From positions 465,301 to 529,300 of the forward strand of contig CAUYUJ010019616.1 in NCBI GenBank assembly GCA_963575745.1: a stretch of 64,000 bases of DNA, read 5' to 3'. Below, piece by piece: positions 54,356 through 64,000 of the stretch. The notes under the pieces are model-generated. The model ran no database searches, was not told the origin of the DNA, and saw only the letters and a program-made list of their open reading frames with translations. The stretch's first letter is position 1. Each line of letters opens with the position of its first letter. The stretch is from Prorocentrum cordatum. Taxonomy: Eukaryota > Sar > Dinophyceae > Prorocentrales > Prorocentraceae. The translations under genes were made by a program, and so were the position numbers.

Positions 54356-54656
54356 GAACGAAAATAAATAATTCCCGCGCCCCAGCTCGGATGGTATCCC
54401 AATTGGAATCGGCATCAGAATAAGGATAAGAATAACAGTCAATTACGAGGAATCATAATAGTAACAAGAACAATATTAATACTAACAATAATCATGATAA
54501 TACTACTACGAGACCGTATTGCGAGAATTTCTCAGGCGGTTTGCTTGTTTCGGCGAGCGGACTCGTCTGCGTTCACATAAAGGTGCGAGGTGCCAGGGTA
54601 ACGCTTCTGGGGTGCTGGGTGCGTTATACTTTCGCTGGAGAGGGGGGGGGTCTTAA

Positions 54657-54821
54657 TTGAGTCGGGCCTGTCCATCTACAGAAGGAATGCCCAAAAACAG
54701 TCAAAACATAGTCAGGGGACGATGTTGAGAGTATTTGTTGGTCCTTGTTGAGTGTCTCTTTGGGTGCTTTTAATTTTTGTTCGCCCAGAATCCTCCTGTA
54801 TGGGGGACGTGCCCGACCTAA
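54657..54821. mobile_element. MITE family A copy 6
   Basis: 165 bp from TTGAGTCGGGCCTGTCCATC to GGGGACGTGCCCGACCTAA. The interior AGGAATGCCCAAAAACAGT and GGGGACGATGTTGAGAGTAT resembles copy 1. No clear target duplication. Confidence 0.75.
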
Positions 54822-55184
54822 AACTACCACACGTTGTCCGTCTCGCCGAGGTTGGCGATCTTGCCCGGAGAGGCGTTCCCACTCCAGGCGAGCGGGCCGA
54901 CGGCGCGAGGACATATACCCGCTCTTCGCGCGGCGTGTAGCGCGGCGGCTGTGGCGACCTAGCCGAAGGGCTTTAGTTATGAGGTTCCAAGCGGCTCAGG
55001 AGGATCGGCGGCGGGCGAGGGAGGGAAGCGAGGAGGAGGAGGCCTTCTCCGAAGGCGGCGGGGCTTCCCCGAGGCCCTCGGGCCTCCTGAGAAGTTCTGT
55101 GTGTGCGTGCGCCTTCGGGCAAAGCTGATGAGACTTCTCCGAAGGCGGATGGACTTCTGAGCCTTCCGACAAGGCCTTCTCTTA

Positions 55185-55450
55185 TGATGTTCCAACCCTA
55201 CGTTGGCTTTGATCACCAGAAAGAATTTCGAGCATCAGGAAAGTGCCGAAATTTGAATGCTTTCACGTGTCGGGCTCTGGGAGGCGATACTCGTTCGACA
55301 CTGTTTCGATAGTTTTCTGGGTGCTCGAAATTATTTCTGGGATGTGGTCCTTCAGTACGATGGGGGCAACGTAAGGCTTCAGGTTCAGTTTAGATGTAAG
55401 GGGTGCAGCTTTTCTCGTGAATGGGGTGGACCTCTTCCAGAACCCCCAGC
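55185..55450 (+). repeat. Interspersed repeat family F copy 3
   Basis: Closest to copy 1 (GGGAGGCGATACTCGTTCGA, GGGATGTGGTCCTTCAGTAC, GATGGGGGCAACGTAAG). Copies 1 and 3 extend further right than copy 2. 55450-56600 holds only a TCC run (56340-56395) and no supported gene. Confidence 0.7.
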
Positions 55451-56599
55451 CCATCGAGACCCTGCACGAAAAGGAAGACCCAGAAAAGCTGTCCTCCTTC
55501 TCGTTTGTAACAAGGAATTGACTTCCCCAATGTGCGCCAGCACAGGGTTCGATTCTTCGTATGCGCATGTATTGCCTTACCCTGCGATGGACTGAGCTGG
55601 ATGGTTGGCGGGGGGGAGCGAAGAATTCGAGGGCTGCCCCTGACTCTCTGCATGCATGTGCTCGCATCGCTTGCACGCCTCTGCCTCCACGGGGTTTGCA
55701 GCACGCCCGCATGGCAGGAAGAGGCTCGATATGAAGATCGTGGCATTATCGCCATTATCCTTCTACAGTCGAGCATCTGATTAAGACACTTCCTCCCAAA
55801 AAGTTGGGCCAGCGTTTCGTCGCCAACTTGCCGGACAGCTGCCCCAGTTTCTTGCGCACGTTCTCCCCTCCAGCGTTAACAGAAACAGTTGGCCCAGGCG
55901 TGTCTCAAGCCATTTCAAAGAAAGTGGCGCCGGTCTCTCAAATTACCATCTGTTCGGCTGTATTACTCGGTCGACCTTGATCGGATGCGTTTCTCTTCGA
56001 TGCGGTCGGCCACGCGCCGTGGCCATTACAAGGTAAAACGTCTCCCCGTGATTCCCCAAAAGGCAAAGTCGGCTCCCGTGCTTCGAACTCACTCATTGTT
56101 ACATGTGTGTTGATTCATGTTGCGAATATGGCGTCAATGTGGTCGGCCTGGGTACAGAATCCACATCCTTGAACGGCGTTCGAAATCAAGCGAACCACGC
56201 TCATGATAGTTCAAGGAAAAAGAGGGCCTGACATGTCGGACTTGGGCGGCTTTTCTGCCTAAACAGGTTATCGATTTCGCTATCCAGGGATCCTCAGTCC
56301 CTTCCACCTGCCCCTGAATCTCCTCATCGTTCTCCTCATCCTCCTTTTCCTCCTCCTCCTGCTCCTCCTCCTACGCCTCTCCCTCCTCCTCTCACGCTGG
56401 ATCGGAGGATGTCCCAGCATGCCATGCGTCAGGCCCCCGACAGAGGCTTGAAACAGCCGTTCAGAGGGCCAGCCTCTCCGAATGCTATCTAGAAGCTGCA
56501 CCACCCATTGCCCCCACCAGTGCATTGTCGTTCTAGCGAAAGCGCCACGTTCCCAGTGGAGTGGTGCTAAGAATGAAGATGTCACGCTGACGTGATAGG

Positions 56600-57083
56600 T
56601 ATCAGCGTTTTCGTCGTCCGGAACGCCGGCTTTCACAGCCATTTGGGCCATTGTCGTTTGCAATGCCGGCTATCGCTCAGAGCCCGCGCCGGCCATGCAC
56701 GCTGCCGTTACAGGGGGATAGGCTCAGGGGGGGAAGCGTCGACACCAGCTCGCCCAGTTATCGCCGACTGGGGCCTGATAGCCCACCCCACCCAGGCGCG
56801 TGCGGCTTCGCTGTCGGGGGCTTGTCGCCAATCCACTGGTGATGTGCCGCCGCTTCCAGCTTCATTTTCTTCCCGCCCTGAACCGCTCCGCCCCCCCTAT
56901 AACGTGCCCCCGGGTAGTGGCGCTAGGAACGATGACGTCAAGTCGATGGTGGAATCACCTCCGTCGTTTCCGCCGTCGCCCGCAGCGACTGCAGCGCCGG
57001 CCTTCACCGCCGCTGTTTGGCTCAAGCCACTTGGGCTACACCCAGCCGCCTGCAACGTCGGCTGTCACCCGAAGCCCGCGCCG
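56600..57083 (+). repeat. Repeat units carrying DinoSL-like words
   Basis: Two units, each with GCCGGCYTTCAC, then a leader-like word, then CTGCAAYGYCGGCT and CGCGCCGGCCATGCACGC. The leader words are CACAGCCATTTGGGCCA (56634-56650) and CCGCCGCTGTTTGGCTCAAG (57007-57026). The third unit, with the best leader match, is at 63240-63310. Confidence 0.6.
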
Positions 57084-57587
57084 GCCATGCACGCCGCCAC
57101 GGCGTTCGCCCCCGCGCCGGCGCGCTCGCCGGCGCCGTGCGGCGCCCCAGCGGCGGGCCCTGCCGCTGCGGCGGCGCGCACCGGGGCCCCCTCGGGCCCG
57201 CTCCTGCGCGGGCACGCGGCCGAGCTCGGCTGCGGCGCGGCCGCGGCGCTGAGCTGGACGGCTGCCCGCCGCGGCCGCCGCGCGGCGGCGCGCTCGGCCC
57301 GGGGCGGCCGCTCGGCCACGCAGAAGGATCGCCATGAAGCTCGGGGGCGGCCAAGATCGCTGGCGAGAAGCATGTCCGTATCCGCGGGATCGCTCCCCGC
57401 AATCCAGACAGCGAGGGCGCGGATGCGGAGATGTTCCCCGCCGCTCGTGACAAGAGGGGGGGTGATGACGAGGGGGGTTGACAAGCATGGCGGGGGCCAT
57501 GAGATCTCCCCACATTTCAGGGCGCCTCTTCTGATTCCAATGCGTCCCGGGCCGCGCGCATGCCTCGGGCCATGGTTTGCGAACCCC
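57084..57587 (+). repeat. 504-bp duplicated segment, copy 1
   Basis: Nearly identical (a few single-base differences) to 63309-63812, same orientation, offset 6225 bases. It begins GCCATGCACGCCGCCACGGC and includes an open frame (MHAATAFAPAPARSPAPCGA), but the frame is Ala/Arg/Pro-rich and other frames are open too, so no gene is called. Its right part is the family D element. Confidence 0.95.
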
Positions 57588-57595
57588 CCTCTTGG
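57450..57595. mobile_element. Short inverted-repeat element (family D) copy 2
   Basis: ACAAGAGGGGGGGTGATGAC at the left and CGAACCCCCCTCTTGG at the right. Confidence 0.5.
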
Positions 57596-57749
57596 ACGTC
57601 CCCCTCTTGGACGCCACCGCAGAGCAAGCGGGTCCTGAGGGAAACGTGTCCTCATGTTCTTCGCCGTTTCTGGGCTCCCAGGGCCCTCCATGGGCCCCAG
57701 GTGTTGTCAGAACACGACTCGGGTCGAAAGAGTGGCGGGTCCTGGGTAA

Positions 57750-58418
57750 AGGACCCAGGGCCCGCTTGCTTTATACCAAAAGGAGTGGCGGGAGCGGTGC
57801 AAGGAGGTGGCGGGCGGAGTCTCCGTCTTCGACGTCACCCTCACGAAGCCGCTGGGCGCGAAGCTGATCGGGTACCACCCCAAGGATCCCCGGGGCGTCG
57901 GCATCGGCGAGATCAGAGAGGGCGCAGGCTGCTGGAAGGTCAATCAGGAGGTGCTCACGCAGGGTGGAGATGGCATGTGGGTGCTAGAGGGCGACGAGAT
58001 TATTGCGGTCGATGGTGTTGATTGCCGGGCCAACATAGAGAAGATCGTCGAGTGCATTCAGGGTTCGGAGTCTGATTCGGTCACTTTGACGCTCAGCCGA
58101 CACTACTTGAAGGTCCCGAAAGGCCCGGTCAAGGTGGTCTTCTCTCCGAGCGGCAACATGGTCAGTGTGCCCCGCGGCACCCCTCTCAGAAAGGCCGCCG
58201 CCATGGCCAACGAGATTCTCGTCTGCGAGGTGTACAAGGAAGCGGGCACCGGCAAGAACTACGAGATGAGCAAGGACGAGGCCCCTCAGGCTTGGGACAA
58301 CACCATGCCGATGACGCTCGTCCCCGCGCCCGGGGAGACCAAGGCGAAGGCGGTTGATGATACTCTCTACGGCGGGACCAGGGTGATGGACTCTGCTCCC
58401 GGCACACTTCCGAGATAG
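57750..58418 (+). CDS. PDZ-domain protein with a ferredoxin-like C-terminal part, 5' end missing
   Basis: The frame is open from 57750 and looks coding from about 57771 (LYQKEWRERCKEVAGGVSVF), but no ATG is present before GTG 57807, so the true start is upstream, in another exon, or lost. Counting from 57807, residues 4-98 fit a PDZ domain: PLGAKLIGYH as carboxylate-binding loop, EGDEIIAVDGVD, and a C-terminal strand VTLTLSRHY. PDZ domains bind protein C-termini and act as scaffolds. Residues 106-135 (VKVVFSPSGNMVSVPRGTPL) look like the start of a [2Fe-2S] ferredoxin fold, but the four cluster cysteines do not follow (EVYKEAGTGKNYEM instead), so no cluster is expected. The stop is TAG at 58416-58418. 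Confidence 0.75.
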   Translation, partial: RTQGPLALYQKEWRERCKEVAGGVSVFDVTLTKPLGAKLIGYHPKDPRGVGIGEIREGAGCWKVNQEVLTQGGDGMWVLEGDEIIAVDGVDCRANIEKIVECIQGSESDSVTLTLSRHYLKVPKGPVKVVFSPSGNMVSVPRGTPLRKAAAMANEILVCEVYKEAGTGKNYEMSKDEAPQAWDNTMPMTLVPAPGETKAKAVDDTLYGGTRVMDSAPGTLPR

Positions 58419-58479
58419 GGCCGGGCCTGCTTTCGAAAAACAAAGCGGCACAAACATCATTAAAACAGGGCTAGGATCG

Positions 58480-58600
58480 GGATAAATCGCTCCAGAGCGT
58501 TCCGGAGCGCTCTCAGAGCGTTCCAGAACGTTCTGGAGCGGCCGCGGCGCCCAATACATCCTCCAAACCCGCCGATTCTCAGAGATTTCGAGTTATCCCG
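58480..58600 (+). repeat. Dispersed repeat, partner of 35268-35380
   Basis: ATCGCTCCAGAGCGTTCCGG, GCTCTCAGAGCGTTCCAGA, GGAGCGGCCGCGGCGCCC, CATCCTCCAAACCCGCC, in the order of the 35-kb copy. The start is a chain of GAGCGTTCC palindromic words. Confidence 0.65.
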
Positions 58601-58619
58601 ATCCGATTTTGCCTCGATC

Positions 58620-58790
58620 TTCGCGTCGTTTAAATCATTCCTGGGAGGTCCGCGCGGATTTCTCGGATCGGCGCTGGGCCCCCCCCCGGCGGCGCCTCCG
58701 GCGCCGCCCGGGGCGCGCATCCCGCGCGCCAGGGAGGGGGGCCCAGCGCCGGCCCCAGAAGTCGACGCGGACCTCCGAGAGCCTGTGCTC
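58620..58790. mobile_element. GC-rich fold-back element (family C) copy 2
   Basis: GGAGGTCCGCGCGGATTTCT and CGGATCGGCGCTGGGCCC on the left pair with GGGCCCAGCGCCGGCCCCAG and AAGTCGACGCGGACCTCC on the right. This is the clearest arm pairing of the family. Confidence 0.7.
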
Positions 58791-58959
58791 CTCGGGGTCA
58801 CCCGCGGGGGCGCGCAGATCATCGCGCTTCGCTGGGCCGCGGTCTGGACTGCATCGGCTGCCTCTCTCCCGGGCGGCGGCGCGAGGGCGCGGAGGCCACC
58901 GCGCGCCGCACGTCGCGGGGCGCGGGGCGCAAGGGGAGTCAGCTGTGCTCCCCCTCCCC

Positions 58960-59230
58960 ACTCTTCCTCCTCCTCCTCCTCCTCCTCCTCCTCCTCCTCC
59001 TTCTCCTCCTCCCTCTCCTCACTTTCCTCCTCCTCCTCCTCCTCCTCCTCCTCCTCCCTCTCCTCACTTTCCTCCTCCTCCTCCTCCTCCTCCTTCCCCT
59101 TCTCCTCCCTCTCCTCACTTTCCTCCTCCTCCTCCTCCTCCTTCTCCTCCTCCTCCTTCTCCTCCTCCTCCTCCTCGTGCTCCTCCACCTCCTCCTCCTC
59201 GTGCTCCTCCACCTCCTCTTCCTCCTCCTA
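58960..59230 (-). repeat. (TCC)n polypyrimidine tract with CTCACTTTCC interruptions
   Basis: TCC repeats with a higher-order unit (CCCTCTCCTCACTTTCCTCC) appearing three times. Confidence 0.95.
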
Positions 59231-59449
59231 ATTTCCCAGTGTGTGCCAGCTTTTGTTCTTCCACGCTCCGCAGCCGAGCGGGCCAGAGCCCGGATCCGCT
59301 CGCCGACCGCGCGGGGGACGCTGCTCCGTCGCCCGTGGCCCTCGCATGCCGACGATCGGCGTGGCCCGCTCGGGCAGCGCGGCCGGCAGGGGGCGGGGGC
59401 GGCGGCGGCTCCCGCGCAGGGTCGGCGGCCCCAAGGATGGGGCCCAGAT

Positions 59450-59650
59450 CGAAGGACAAGGAAACGACAGAAGCATCAACTTTCGGAGTCCCGCGCGGAG
59501 TTGCTGGATCGGTGCTGAGCCCCCTGGCGGCGCCTCCGGAGCCGCCCCCGGCGCGCAGGGGAGACCAGCGCCGATCCGAGAGATCCGCGTGGACCTTCGC
59601 AAGGTGATGTGTGTATGCCTTCTGCTGTTGCTTGTCCCGCTGGCCGAGGA
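59450..59650. mobile_element. GC-rich fold-back element (family C) copy 3
   Basis: AACGACAGAAGCATCAACTT, GGAGTCCCGCGCGGAGT and GGATCGGTGCTGAGCCCC on the left; GACCAGCGCCGATCCGAGAG, ATCCGCGTGGACCTTCGC and GTATGCCTTCTGCTGTTGC on the right. The arms exceed 60 bases with mismatches. Confidence 0.65.
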
Positions 59651-59949
59651 ACGCGGCCCGAAGGACGAGGGACCTTAAACCACGCAGGCTCAATCCGGAG
59701 CCCCTTCCGTCCTCAGGGCCTCATCCCTCCCCGGAGGTGCCGCCGACACATCCCCAACAAGTCCACAACGCATCGGACATGTCATCGCCAGTGCACCGGA
59801 AATGGCCACGCATCTGGGACAGTATATGGCGCACTTTCTATGACGCTTCATATACGTTGTGGATGCGTCGTTGGCACCTCTCTACTTTAGGGCCCCACCC
59901 CTCAGGGCCTCATTTGAGCCGAGGGCAGAGAGGCAGGGGGCAGGGAGCT

Positions 59950-60160
59950 CGATATCAGTGACGGCATGCATGTCATTTGTTCGGAGCCCCGCGCGGACTT
60001 CCTGGAAGTGCGCTCGACCCCCCCCCCTCCCTGTCGCGCGCAGTTAGCCAGGGGCGGCGCCAGAGGCGCCGCCAGGGGGGCGCAGCGCCGATAAAACAAA
60101 TCCGCGGGGAGCTCCGGAAGGCTATGTTTATGCCGTGCTTTCGTCGTCTGAGAATGACAC
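59950..60160. mobile_element. GC-rich fold-back element (family C) copy 4
   Basis: TTCGGAGCCCCGCGCGGACT on the left and GCGCCGATAAAACAAATCCG, GGAGCTCCGGAAGGCTATG on the right, around GGGGCGGCGCCAGAGGCGCC. More worn than copy 2. 59650-59950 shows no supported gene. Confidence 0.55.
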
Positions 60161-60278
60161 GTGCGCGCGCGCACCGAATCGCCGACGGACGGAGGGCGAC
60201 GCGGCCGCCAACGCGAGCGCCCTGCCGCCGCGGCGGCATGAGAAAACGCATACGGCACGGCCTCACCAGGGGCCACGG

Positions 60279-60420
60279 TTAAGTCGGGCACCTCCCTCTA
60301 AAGGAGGATATTCAAAGATAGTAAGAAGGAAGGATTTTCTTACTATTTTGCACCTTTTTGGAATATTGTTTTACCATTTCCATTTTTCGTCACAAATCCC
60401 CCTGGACGTGCCCGACCTCT
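60279..60420. mobile_element. MITE family A copy 7, right end shortened
   Basis: Begins TTAAGTCGGGCACCTCCCTC, then TAAAGGAGGATATTCAAAG; the right end CCCCCTGGACGTGCCCGACC lacks the TGTAGGG block. No clear target duplication. Confidence 0.65.
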
Positions 60421-60659
60421 TGAGGCGGGCGGCCTGCAGTCGCCGGATGCACTGCGCGCCTCGCCCCGGAGAACGCCGAGATGGGGGAGGAGGAGGAAGT
60501 CGAGGAGGAGGGGGATGAGGAAGAAGAAGAGGAAGGGGAGCTGAAGCAGGAAACGTTTCAGCTGATGGGTGTTGGTTTCGCGGGGGCCGGGCGTGGGGGT
60601 TGACGACGACCATCGCCGACTTCAAAAGCTTCGCTTGTAGTTTGAAGCGCGACACGCCC

Positions 60660-60960
60660 GCAATTTCGTCGAACATAGGGGCACCGGGTGCGTTTTGAGG
60701 AGATTCGGTGGCCAAGACATCCCGGGGGCGGAGGAGTGGCGGGGGGTAGCGCTGCAACCGAATATGTTTCGTGTGTGTTTTGACGCAGGGAGCGCTCGCA
60801 TTTTTCAAAGATGTCCACGAGGCTTGGGGCGTTTTGCGGGGGGGTCCGGGCGCAAGGGATCAGAGCGAGGGGAGAGTGACGGAAGCCATCGCTCACACCC
60901 GAGATGTCCTTCGTGTTTTGAGGGAGGAAGCGGACGCATCTTGATTGCAAGAGGACGGCT
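60660..60960 (+). repeat. Degenerate GTTTTGA repeat, about 130 bp
   Basis: Words GGTGCGTTTTGAGGAGATTC, GTGTTTTGACGCAGGGAGCG and GTGTTTTGAGGGAGGAAGCG precede similar CGCAT or CGCATC blocks. 60960-61570 shows no gene I can support. Confidence 0.4.
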
Positions 60961-61569
60961 GAGTGGGGTGGGGAGACAAAGGAGAGCTCGATCGGGGGTG
61001 GGGGCTCTGATGGGTGGGCGACTGCACATCTGGTAGGGGCGGGAAAACCATCTGGTAGGGGCGCGCGTTTCTTGAGTTCATGTTTGCAAAATGGAAATGC
61101 TGCCAAAATGAACAATAAACATGAATTTGACAAATTCTGGATATGGACGCCAGGGATCTTCTTGCATGGCCTGAGCTTAGAGTTCTCCTGTCGCGTTACC
61201 GAGCTATCGTTTGTGCAGGGGCGCTGCCATTGGAAACGCACGTTCGCAAGCACCACGACGCAGGCGCACCACGGGCACACCGCCAGCACTCAGCAAAACA
61301 CATAGACGTATCGTGAAAATAACGTAATTTCTTGCGCATGGGTGTTGCGTGTCGGTGCGCCTTTGTGCCCGGTGTGCTGATGGTGTGTTTGCGGCGTGCG
61401 CGCGGTTCGAATTGTCGAAATCGTCGTTGGCAGATTCCCCATGGTCGCCCGTGAACACGTGCCAGTGCAACCTTGGACATCGTTTCTGCTCCCGCCGCAA
61501 GTGGTTCTCGGAAGATCTTGTGGGCCGACATGTTTGGGTCTATCTTGTGATCGAGCAGGCGGGCAAGGA

Positions 61570-62660
61570 GGGACTGGCTTTCATAAGGACGTCGCTGCGG
61601 TTTACAAACGGGCGGTTTTTCCAGGGACGGATGCGTGCGATGACGAGGTGACGCAGAGATGTGGATGGGGCTAGAGTTTGGGGTGCGGGTGCGGGGGCTG
61701 GTCCTTGTGAGGACGTCGTTCTGGACATATTCCGGGGCTGCGTCTTCAGGGCAGACGTGCCGACGTAGAGGGCAAGGAGAGGTGCGATGAAGAGGGCGTC
61801 GGGGGGATGAGGGTACGGACGGGGTGGAGGATGCGGATGAAGACGACGGGTCAGCGGAGGGGGAGGGATGGGAGCAGGAACCAAAGCAGGAAGAGGGGCG
61901 CGCCGAGGAGGAGGAGGAGGTGGAAAGAGGGAGACAGATGTAGGATTTCGCCGACGGGGCTGGCTTTCATAAGGACGTCGTTCTGGTTTAATTCGGGGCG
62001 GCTTCACCTGGCCAGGTATGCTGACGTACAGGGGACGCAGGCGCGTGATGATAAGGTGGTGAGGGGGATGAGGATGAGGCTAGGGTTGCGGATGCGGGTG
62101 CGGGGGTGGTTTGTCATAAGGACGTCGTTCTGGTTTTTCTCAGGGGCGTTTTTTTTTTCAGGGCAGACGCGCCGACGTTGAGGGCAAGGAGAGGTGCAAT
62201 GAAGAGGGCGCCAGGGGGATGAGGGTAGGGACGGGGTTGCGGATGCGGATGAGGACGAGGGGCCGGCAGAGGGGGGGGGAGGGGAGCACAAACGTCAGTA
62301 GTCGTAGGAGGAGGAGGAGGAGGAGGAGGAGGAGGAGGAGGAGGAGGAGGAGGATGGGCACGATGAGGAGGAGGTGGACAACGGGAGAGAGAGAGAGAGA
62401 GATGAGATCTCGCCGAGGGAATGTGGTACTCATAAGGACGTCGTTCTGGTTTTATTCGGGGCGGGTTTTCCTGGGCAGGTATGCTGACGCAGCGGGGTAG
62501 GAGGGGTGCGCTGATGCGGTGATGAAGGGGATGAGGATGGGGATGGGGTCTCTGATGCAGGTGCGGGGGCTTCTGTTCACAAGGGCGTCGTTCTGGTTTT
62601 TCTCGGGGACGGCTTTTTGAGGATAGATCTGTGCACGTAGAGGGAAAGGAGAGGCACGGT
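61570..62660 (+). repeat. ATAAGGACGTCGTTCTGG satellite
   Basis: The word CATAAGGACGTCGTTCTGG (or a close variant) occurs near 61579, 61707, 61968, 62117, 62432 and 62575. It is followed by GGTTTWTTCGGGGCGG, CAGGTATGCTGACG or CAGACGTGCCGACG, and GGGCAAGGAGAGG. Two unit lengths alternate (about 130-150 and 260-315 bases); a GGA run (62307-62360) lies in one of the long ones. Confidence 0.85.
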
Positions 62661-63026
62661 AGCGGGCCCATCCCGGAGAGTCGGAAAGAATTTTGTACGG
62701 AAAGAAGGGGTACGATGCCCAAAAGCAGTTCTTGTTCATTTGAACAGGACTCGCTGTCCGCGCCGCCGCGGCCTGTGTCCATTTGTCCGCTGTTGGTTTG
62801 GGACAACGTTTGTTTTTAGGCATTGTACCAATTTTTTCAATACCATTTCGGACGTCCAAATGCGGGAGCTGATTCTCTACCCTGCCCTTTGCTATCCCCC
62901 CTTTCGTTCCCCCCGTTCCTCTCCTGCGCCTCTCCTCGGGGGCCCAGGCTTCGGTCTTGCTCTTGTGGGCCTTTGAAGGCCTGGGCCAGCCGGCCCGTGG
63001 AAGCCTCGTCGCCGCCGTCTCCGTCC

Positions 63027-63058
63027 TCCTCCTCCTCCTCCTCCTCCTCCTCCCCATC
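63027..63058 (-). repeat. (TCC)n tract
   Basis: Short TCC run. 62660-63230 otherwise shows nothing recognisable. Confidence 0.85.
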
Positions 63059-63258
63059 CCGCTTCCTTCCGGAGCGTATGCGTCGACCCCTTTGCCTCAC
63101 GGCCAAACGACCGAGCCACCCTTCGTGGTGTCTAGAAGTCTTGCCCTCCACATTGGAGTGGTGGCTGTGCTAGAGAAGTCGCCGCTGCGTCTTCCAGAAG
63201 CGGTGCTAGGAACGAGGATCATCTCCATCGTTTGCGTCGCCGTCCGCAGCGCCGGCCT

Positions 63259-63279
63259 CCACAGCCATTTGGGCTCAAG
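63259..63279 (+). other. Spliced-leader relic inside a repeat unit
   Basis: CCACAGCCATTTGGGCTCAA plus G matches the canonical leader at 18 of 21. It is followed by CCCTTGGGGCTAT, a possible second worn copy. The related units at 56600-57083 carry weaker versions at the same place. Confidence 0.6.
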
Positions 63280-63308
63280 CCCTTGGGGCTATACATAGTC
63301 GTCTGCAA

Positions 63309-63812
63309 GCCATGCACGCCGCCACGGCGTTCGCCCCCGCGCCGGCGCGCTCGCCGGCGCCGTGCGGCGCCCCAGCGGCGGGCCCTGCCGCTGCGGCGGC
63401 GCGCACCGGGGCCCCCTCGGGCCCGCTCCTGCGCGGGCACGCGGCCGAGCTCGGCTGCGGCGCGGCCGCGGCGCTGAGCTGGACGGCTGCCCGCCGCGGC
63501 CGCCGCGCGGCGGCGCGCTCGGCCCGGGGCGGCCGCTCGGCCACGCAGAAGGATCGCCATGAAGCTCGGTGGCGGCCAAGATCGCTGGCGAGAAGCATGT
63601 CCGTATCCGCGGGATCGCGCCCCGCAATCCAGACAGCGAGGGCGCGGATGCGGAGATGTTCCCCGCCGCTCGTGACAAGAGGGGGGGTGATGACGAGGGG
63701 GGTTGACAAGCATGGCGGGGGCCATGAGATCTCCCCACATGTCAGGGCGCCTCTTCTGATTCCAATGCGTCCCGGGCCGCGCGCATGCCTCGGGCCATGG
63801 TTTGCGAACCCC
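63309..63812 (+). repeat. 504-bp duplicated segment, copy 2
   Basis: Nearly identical to 57084-57587. Differences include G/T at 57348/63573 and T/G in the word GATCGCKCCCCGC. Identity ends where CCCCCCTCTTGG would continue, replaced by CCCTCTCTTTCGTGGG. Confidence 0.95.
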
Positions 63813-63829
63813 CTCTCTTTCGTGGGCGG

Positions 63830-63988
63830 CAAAGAGGGGGGTGATGACTAGGGGGGGGTGGATATCATGGCGGGGGCCATGATATTTCCACAGATTTTAT
63901 GGCGCCTCTTCTTATTTTAATACGTCCCTGGCCCCCTCGCTGGGCTGCGCACATGCCGCCGGTCATGATTTGCACCCCCCCCTCTTGG
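63830..63988. mobile_element. Short inverted-repeat element (family D) copy 4
   Basis: AAAGAGGGGGGTGATGACTA at the left, TGCACCCCCCCTCTTGG at the right; the inside is a diverged copy of 63675-63812 (GGGGGCCATGATATTTCCAC). It lies in tandem with the third copy, which starts at 63675 and belongs to the duplicated segment. Confidence 0.55.
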
Positions 63989-64000
63989 ACACCCCCCTCT

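Overview
The window looks like nuclear DNA from a dinoflagellate. The evidence is: relics of the trans-spliced dinoflagellate spliced leader (DinoSL, ...CCATTTTGGCTCAAG) at 36614-36634, 43588-43608 and 63259-63279; dinoflagellate-type LINE reverse transcriptase relics; very low gene density; and a GC-rich sequence packed with tandem repeats, purine-only tracts and small inverted-repeat elements. I see no bacterial operons, no rRNA, no convincing tRNA and no CRISPR. The species cannot be fixed from the sequence alone.

Layout. 1-19 kb is gene-poor: tandem repeats, a TTGCA-type pentamer field (5.8-6.3 kb), inverted-repeat elements and a GGGACAGTGGTG minisatellite (15.2-16.2 kb) sitting between inverted arms. 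19.3-23.3 kb holds a broken minus-strand LINE with ORF1, endonuclease and reverse transcriptase pieces. 24-36 kb is mostly GGA/TCC, GAT, CGT and CAG tracts, an ATCGAT-rich satellite and two more LINE fragments (28.4-29.1 and 30.8-31.8 kb). 36.6-38.0 kb carries the best gene, an intronless pepsin-family aspartic protease with a DinoSL relic 73 bases before its ATG. 41.4-47.6 kb is a block with related satellites in inverted orientation at its two ends; inside it is a second DinoSL-tagged transcript unit (coiled coil, membrane segment, frameshifts). 48.3-49.6 kb is a 152-bp array followed by a 66-bp array that runs into a coding-like exon resembling the RPA32 C-terminal winged helix. 57.8-58.4 kb encodes a PDZ-domain protein. 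56.6-64 kb contains a 504-bp segment duplicated about 6.2 kb apart, with DinoSL-like sequence just upstream of each copy.

How it fits together. The supported genes look like mRNA-derived (retroposed) copies rather than a pathway or operon. Both well-preserved SL-tagged units begin just downstream of arrays of the same ~96-bp repeat. Most of the window is shaped by mobile elements: at least five families of short inverted-repeat elements without transposase can be recognised, and one of them leaves 8-bp target-site duplications typical of hAT elements. Most long open frames here are artefacts of stop-free repeats; they are left out.
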